From the NCBI RefSeq assembly GCF_001593955.1, contig NZ_LTAZ01000005.1:148001-212000 (forward strand): 64,000 nt of DNA, in the 5' to 3' direction. Every line of letters starts with the position of its first letter. Positions within the stretch are counted from its first letter, which is position 1. The DNA is from Halalkalicoccus paucihalophilus. Its GTDB lineage: Archaea > Halobacteriota > Halobacteria > Halobacteriales > Halalkalicoccaceae. Below the pieces are notes generated by a model. It was not told the DNA's origin and searched no databases. It worked only from the letters and a program-made list of their open reading frames with translations. Both the position numbers and the translations under genes were made by a program. Of this stretch, positions 59,536 through 64,000 are shown piece after piece.

Positions 59536-61096
59536 GTTCCTCCCGATCCAAGCGGGGATCCCCGTCGCCGACGACCCCGTGATCCTCGCCTTCGGCGCGG
59601 TCTACCTGCTGGTGGTCGTCCTGATCGGCGTCTGGGGCTATCTCCGAACGAATACCACCGGCGACTTCCTCATCACCGGCAAGTCCGTCGGGACGTGGGT
59701 GCTCGCGATGACCGCTTTTTCGGTCATTCAGTCGGGCTTCGGTTTCGTCGGTGGCCCCGAACTCGTCTACGAGTTCGGCATGACCGGTATGTGGATCTTC
59801 TTCAGCGCGCCGCTTGGCTTCCTCATCACGTGGGTCCTGCTCGCGAAACGGATGCGGCTGCTGGCCGATATCCGAAACGTCCTCACCCTCGCCGATGGGA
59901 TGTACGTCCGCTACGAGAGCGACGCCGTCCGCGGGCTGACCGGCCTCGCGGTGGCCGTCGGCGTGATCGCGTACCTCGCGACCAACCTCGCCGCGCTCCA
60001 GTACGTGATGCGGGCGATCTTCGGCGTCCCCGTCATCTGGGGGCTGCTCGGTGGGGCGGCGATCCTGCTGGCTTACAGCATGCTCGGCGGGATGATCGCG
60101 GGCGTCTGGACGGACTTCCTCCAAGCCATTACGATGATCGTCGGCGCGGGGTTCGTCCTCGCGTACGCCCTGTCCTTCGGCGGTGGCATGGAGGGGATCT
60201 CGCGGAACCTCGCGAGCGCGAACCCCGACCTGATCTCGCCCTTCGGCACGCTCGGCGGGGAGACGGCGGCGGTCTTCGCCGCGATCGCGTGGTGGGTGCT
60301 CTTTTCGGTCGGCGCGGCCGGCCAACCTCATCTGGTCACGAAGTTCTACATGAGCCGCAATCTGAAGATCCTCAAGTGGGGTGCGCCAATCGCCGCGATC
60401 TCGTATGCTATTTCCAGTATGATCGCCTTCTCGGCGGGCCTCTCGATGCGCGCACAGGTCGAGTCCGGGGCGATACAGGAGACATTCAGCGCCTCGGAGG
60501 TCGCGCCGGTCTTCGTCCTCGAGTACACCCCGAGCGTCGTTGCGGGGCTGATCCTCGCGGCGCTGCTGGCGGCGATCATGTCCACGAGCGACTCCTTTTT
60601 GAATATCGGTGCGGCGGCCATCTCGCGGGACATCCCACGAGCCCTCGGTCGGCCCATCGACGACGACAGGACCGAACTCCGGGTTACTCAAGGAGCGCTC
60701 GCCGGTCTCACGGTGCTTTCGACGGGCGTCGTCTACTTCTCGGACGCGCTCGTGGGTATCCTCGGTACCATCGGCTGGGGATTCTTCGCCGCCGCGTTCG
60801 TCCCGATGGTCGTCCTGGGGATGAACTGGAAGGGTGCGACCGCCGAGGGGGCGATCGTCGCGACGATCGCGGGGCTCGCGATCAACATCGTCTACAGTGC
60901 CGTCCCGATGGCGGCCGGTGTTGCCGGCCTCACGGGGCTGGCCGACGCCATCAACGCGGCCTACCCGTTCCCCGAGGCGTTCCCCGTCGGCACGGTCGCG
61001 ATGCTCGTCGCGATCGCCCTGTTCGTTGGCGTCTCGCTCGCCACCCAGGAGCGCAGCTACGTCCCGGCGGACCTTCGGGCGCTCATCGAGCGATGA
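59528..61096 (+). CDS. Sodium/solute symporter (SSS family, ActP/PanF-like)
   Basis: A 522-residue carrier with about 13 membrane helices. FLITGKSVGTWVLAMTAFSV (near residue 50-69), QSGFGFVGGPE, the SSS signature region WVLFSVGAAGQPHLVTKFYMS (near 259) and ALLAAIMSTSDSFLNIGAAA (near 344-363) are conserved, the last carrying the sodium-site serines and threonine. It probably imports a monocarboxylate, in line with the acyl-CoA synthetase two genes downstream. The ATG at 59528 is preferred over an earlier one. Confidence 0.9.
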   Translation: MTEFLPIQAGIPVADDPVILAFGAVYLLVVVLIGVWGYLRTNTTGDFLITGKSVGTWVLAMTAFSVIQSGFGFVGGPELVYEFGMTGMWIFFSAPLGFLITWVLLAKRMRLLADIRNVLTLADGMYVRYESDAVRGLTGLAVAVGVIAYLATNLAALQYVMRAIFGVPVIWGLLGGAAILLAYSMLGGMIAGVWTDFLQAITMIVGAGFVLAYALSFGGGMEGISRNLASANPDLISPFGTLGGETAAVFAAIAWWVLFSVGAAGQPHLVTKFYMSRNLKILKWGAPIAAISYAISSMIAFSAGLSMRAQVESGAIQETFSASEVAPVFVLEYTPSVVAGLILAALLAAIMSTSDSFLNIGAAAISRDIPRALGRPIDDDRTELRVTQGALAGLTVLSTGVVYFSDALVGILGTIGWGFFAAAFVPMVVLGMNWKGATAEGAIVATIAGLAINIVYSAVPMAAGVAGLTGLADAINAAYPFPEAFPVGTVAMLVAIALFVGVSLATQERSYVPADLRALIER

Positions 61097-61533
61097 GCGA
61101 GACGCGCCTCGCACACCTCACCGAGTGGGCCAGAAAGCGGCTCAACTCGATCGAGTTCTGGGAGGTGTTCCTCACGACCGAGCGCGTCGTCTGCTGTTTC
61201 GCCGGCGAGTCCTTCTCCTCGGCACTGTTGCGCGCGGACATGGGCGAACGCGCCCGTGAGGAGCTCCCCGATCTCGCCCCCGAGGACCTCCTCGCTCACA
61301 ACGAACGCAATGTCGAGTTCTCCCTCGCGGACCTCGAATCGATCACCCTCGTTCGGGGAACGCGCTTTCGTCGTGCCCGTCTGACCCTCGCGTGGGACGG
61401 CGGGGAACTGGCGCTCTATAACACGAAGGCCGGCGACGCACAAGAGCCGGTCCTCGAATCGCTCGCGGAAGACCCCCGCCTCGACGCCACAGTCGAGATC
61501 GCAGACCCCTCCTCAATCCTTGATAGATCATGA
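61093..61533 (+). CDS. Unknown soluble protein of the symporter operon
   Basis: A 146-residue acidic protein between the symporter and the acyl-CoA synthetase, overlapping both by four bases. VVCCFAGESFSSALLRADMGE and SLADLESITLVRGTRF are notable; WDGGELALYNTKAGD is a beta region. It looks like a small PH- or GRAM-like regulatory domain, but this is a guess. No recognised family. Confidence 0.65.
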   Translation: MSETRLAHLTEWARKRLNSIEFWEVFLTTERVVCCFAGESFSSALLRADMGERAREELPDLAPEDLLAHNERNVEFSLADLESITLVRGTRFRRARLTLAWDGGELALYNTKAGDAQEPVLESLAEDPRLDATVEIADPSSILDRS

Positions 61534-63158
61534 CACGAACCGGCACCGACCCGTGGTACTGCGGACTCGAGTACGACAGCTACGAGCAGGCTCGAACGGA
61601 GTTCGAGTGGGACTTGCCTGATGGATACAACCTCGCATACGACCTGCTACGGAAACACCCCAATCCCGACTGGCCGGCCCTCTTTCAGGCCTCCCCCGAC
61701 GGTCGCCGTGAGACCTACACCTTTCGCGATCTCGATCGCCTGTCGAACCGCGTCGCGAGCGCGCTCGAAGCCCGCGGGATCGGGCGTGGCGACCGGGTGG
61801 GCGTGGTCGTCCCGCAGAAACCCGAAAACGCCCTCACGCACCTCGCGTGCTGGAAATTCGGCGCGATCTCGCTTCCGCTCTCGGTCCTGTTCGGCCCCGA
61901 GGCGCTCGGCCACCGCCTGCGGGACAGCGGGGCGAAAGCGGTCGTCGCTGACGCCTCGGTACGGGAAACGGTCGGGGAAGTCGAGGAAACGTGTCCCGAA
62001 CTCGAAGCCGTCGTCGTTGTGGACGGTGGAGGTGAGGGCAACGACGACTCGTTCGAGTCGCTTCTCGACGAGGGAGCAGAGGAGTGTGCGATCGCCGAGA
62101 CGGACGCAGAGACCCCGGCGATCATCATCTACACGAGCGGGTCGACCGGTCCGCCGAAGGGCGTACTCCATTCGCATGGCGTCTGGGTGGGCCACTGTCC
62201 GGCCTTTGCGATGTACTTCGAACTCGATGTCGATGGAACGTACTGGACGCCCGCCGACTGGGCGTGGATCGGCGCGCTGGGCGATCTCCTCTTCCCGGCG
62301 TGGCACTACGGCCAACCGGTCGTGGGCTCCCCGTTGGGGAAGTTCAGCCCCGAGGAGGCGTTTTCGCTCATGGAGGAGTTCGACGTCACGGGAGCGTTCC
62401 TCCCGCCGACCGCGATCCGCATGATGATGGGCATCGATTCCAGTACGTATGACCTCTCGGTCGAGGCGATCTGCTCGGGCGGCGAGCCCCTGACCCCCGA
62501 GATCCTCGCGTGGGCCGACGAGGAACTCGATGGAACACCGGTCAACGAACTCTACGGCCAGACCGAGGCCAACCTGCTTGTGACCAACTGCCGGGAGTGG
62601 TTCCCCGCGCGGGCCGGGAGCATGGGGAAACTCGTCCCCGGCCACGACGTCCGGGTCGTCGATCCGGAAACGGGCGAGGAGCTACCCGTAGGAGAGGTCG
62701 GCGAGATCGCGGTCCGTCGGGAGGGCGATCCGGTCGTCTTCTCGGAGTACTGGAACCGGCCCGAGAAGACGGAGGCCACTCGAATAGGAGAGTGGCACCT
62801 CACGGGTGATCTCGGCTCCGGCGACGAGGAGGGCTACCTCTGGTTCAAGTCCCGCGACGACGACCTCATCATCACCAGCGGCTATCGGGTTGGCCCCCGC
62901 GAGGTCGAGGAGGTGCTGTTGGACCACGAGGCGGTCGCACAGGTCGGCGTGATCGGCGTCCCCGACGAAACCCGCGGCGAGATCGTCAAAGCGTTCGTCC
63001 AACCCGTGGGCGAGGGCTCCGAAACGCTCCGCGAGGAGCTACAGGACCTCGTGCGCGAGCGACTCGCGGCCTACGAGTATCCCCGTGAGATCGAGTTCCG
63101 CGACGAGCTCCCGCAGACGACCACTGGAAAGATCAGGCGAAAGGACCTGACCGACTGA
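61530..63158 (+). CDS. Acyl-CoA synthetase (AMP-forming, medium-chain/acetyl type)
   Basis: A 542-residue ANL-family ligase that makes acyl-CoA from a fatty or short-chain acid, ATP and CoA. The P-loop is IIYTSGSTGPPKG (near residue 193-205), the A5 motif is LYGQTEANLL (near 342), A8 is KSRDDDLIITSGYRVGP, and the catalytic lysine is in TTTGKIRRKDL near the end. The genomic pairing with a sodium/solute symporter suggests that an imported carboxylate is activated here. Confidence 0.92.
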   Translation: MTRTGTDPWYCGLEYDSYEQARTEFEWDLPDGYNLAYDLLRKHPNPDWPALFQASPDGRRETYTFRDLDRLSNRVASALEARGIGRGDRVGVVVPQKPENALTHLACWKFGAISLPLSVLFGPEALGHRLRDSGAKAVVADASVRETVGEVEETCPELEAVVVVDGGGEGNDDSFESLLDEGAEECAIAETDAETPAIIIYTSGSTGPPKGVLHSHGVWVGHCPAFAMYFELDVDGTYWTPADWAWIGALGDLLFPAWHYGQPVVGSPLGKFSPEEAFSLMEEFDVTGAFLPPTAIRMMMGIDSSTYDLSVEAICSGGEPLTPEILAWADEELDGTPVNELYGQTEANLLVTNCREWFPARAGSMGKLVPGHDVRVVDPETGEELPVGEVGEIAVRREGDPVVFSEYWNRPEKTEATRIGEWHLTGDLGSGDEEGYLWFKSRDDDLIITSGYRVGPREVEEVLLDHEAVAQVGVIGVPDETRGEIVKAFVQPVGEGSETLREELQDLVRERLAAYEYPREIEFRDELPQTTTGKIRRKDLTD

Positions 63159-63159
63159 T

Positions 63160-63345
63160 TCAGCCGTTTCCGAGGGTGTTATCGAGCAGTTCGCGGATCT
63201 CCTGTATCTCGGCGGCGTCGAAGCCGAACTCGCCCCTCTCGGGGCCGACGAGGTAGTAGTCGAACGGTTCGTTTCCGGCCTCGGAACTCCTGATCCCCAT
63301 CTCCCCGGAGTCGCCGACGAGGAGGTCGTCGTCTCGCGTGCTCAT
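63160..63345 (-). CDS. Small haloarchaeal protein
   Basis: A 61-residue acidic protein ending EIQEIRELLDNTLGNG, with NEPFDYYLVGPERGEFGFD in the middle. It is a short soluble domain with no known function. It sits between the synthetase and the membrane protein gene, on the minus strand, with its stop one base after the synthetase stop. Confidence 0.65.
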   Translation of the reverse strand: MSTRDDDLLVGDSGEMGIRSSEAGNEPFDYYLVGPERGEFGFDAAEIQEIRELLDNTLGNG

Positions 63346-63419
63346 GGGTATCGTGTCGTTCCCCCTGCTCATCAACCTGCGGCCTGTAGAGACGGAGTCC
63401 GAGCGGCGAATTCGGGCGA

Positions 63420-64000
63420 TTAGAGCCCGAGATACGCCGCGTTTGGCAATAGGCCGAGCAGATAGAGGACGCCGACGAGCAGCATCATGACCGTGATCGC
63501 CATCGCGGGCGGGTCGACATGCGTTCCCGAGTGGGCGTAGAAGACTCGCTGGGTGAACTCGCCGACGAGCGCGGTGACGACGCCGAAGAGGCCGGCAACC
63601 ACCAGAACGACGGGTTCGCTGCCTACGACCGGGAGCGCGATCATCGCACCCGCCGATCCGAGCAGCGTCATGTGGTGGGTGACGGGGATCTTCTCGACAC
63701 CGAGGTTCAAGAAGAGCAGGCTCGCCGCGGAGATCCCGTAGGCCATAAACATGCTCCCGGTCAGAAGCCAGGTCCACCCGCCGAGGATCCCGCCGACGAG
63801 ACCGATCGTCGCGACGCCGGACCATTTGTACTGGTGAGGGAGCCACGGTTCGACCGCCAGCCGATCGCTCCCAGCGCGCGTCTCGCCGCGCTCGAACGGC
63901 GACATATCGAGGTAGCCGTCGCCCGCCGGCGATCCGAGCAGCGGGTAGCCGAACGCGACGCGGGCGATGACCGCCGTCAGGAACACCGACAGGGCGATCG
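63420..64000 (-). CDS. Membrane protein, 5'-truncated by window edge
   Basis: The frame is open to the last base, so the start lies outside the window. At least 190 residues are visible. The first part is polar (SPFERGETRAGSDRLAVEPWLPHQYKW), then five or six membrane helices follow (about residues 55-185), with PVTHHMTLLGSAGAM in a loop and YAHSGTHVDPPA near 155 as conserved-looking polar sites. No family is recognised with certainty. Confidence 0.7.
   Translation of the reverse strand, partial: IALSVFLTAVIARVAFGYPLLGSPAGDGYLDMSPFERGETRAGSDRLAVEPWLPHQYKWSGVATIGLVGGILGGWTWLLTGSMFMAYGISAASLLFLNLGVEKIPVTHHMTLLGSAGAMIALPVVGSEPVVLVVAGLFGVVTALVGEFTQRVFYAHSGTHVDPPAMAITVMMLLVGVLYLLGLLPNAAYLGL

Noticed and set aside
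59426..61114. A 562-codon minus-strand open frame
   Set aside because: It is antisense to the SSS symporter with the same R/D/E-rich character and no family motif.
1..64000. CRISPR arrays, rRNA genes, complete insertion sequences, prophage modules
   Set aside because: No direct-repeat/spacer pattern, rRNA sequence, transposase or phage structural gene was recognised in reading the window.

Overview
The window is a chromosome segment of a haloarchaeon. The evidence is the high GC content, strongly acidic proteins, twin-arginine lipoprotein signals, two halocyanin-type copper proteins, and archaeal markers: RpoL, ribosomal uS15 and eS1, KEOPS Pcc1, Dph2, RibL, archaetidylserine synthase, a TRASH-domain regulator, a HEWD protein and rubrerythrin-like zinc knuckles. 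The genus cannot be fixed from the sequence alone. Coding density is high, most starts are leaderless or nearly so, and several convergent gene pairs share their stop codons. I see no CRISPR array, rRNA, complete insertion sequence or prophage.

Layout. 1-7 kb: the end of an FAD/Fe-S dehydrogenase, a HisG-like protein, an MBL hydrolase, a YlbF-type protein, Dph2, an AT-rich orphan ORF and an HSL-type esterase. 7-14.5 kb: an RNA methyltransferase, a rhomboid protease, RpoL, HisF, a relic of a GH13 alpha-glucosidase beside a ThuA protein, a uracil-DNA glycosylase, a halocyanin and a cupin. 14.6-16.5 kb: a decayed copper module, in which the TRASH/Lrp regulator and HMA chaperone are intact but the copper ATPase is reduced to its two ends. 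16.5-25.4 kb: household enzymes, a PH-domain membrane operon and an iron-type binding lipoprotein with an iron-box palindrome at its start. 25.4-33.5 kb: small membrane proteins, a TAXI-type TRAP uptake system (binding protein, DUF1850 protein, fused permease) and a secreted gamma-glutamyltransferase. 33.5-38 kb: conserved haloarchaeal proteins, a peroxiredoxin, an XPD-like helicase and tRNA-Ala(GGC). 38.3-40.7 kb: a translation/KEOPS operon (uS15, RecJ-like paralogue, Pcc1, eS1).

40.7-49.5 kb: a second halocyanin, PssA, a HEAT-repeat protein, a twice-frameshifted phospholipase-D-type nuclease, an S1-OB-DHH RecJ-like protein, JAMM plus RibL, and PurM. 49.6-54 kb: a membrane-protease neighbourhood (M48, M50 and TraB), a zinc-rich TackOD1-like protein and an acyl-CoA thioesterase. 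54-59 kb: mostly small haloarchaeal proteins, including a 47-residue zinc protein, and phosphoglycolate phosphatase. 59-63.2 kb: a four-gene operon pairing a sodium/solute symporter with an acyl-CoA synthetase.

The most notable unexplained signals are (i) a two-copy structured element of about 60 nt (3995-4055 and 9867-9926) with an identical 21-nt tail and a stem whose bases differ between copies but still pair, and (ii) a row of hairpins between the rhomboid gene and rpoL, with similar hairpins near rps15 and ribL. Three broken genes also stand out. All family names come from reading the sequences; no database search was run.
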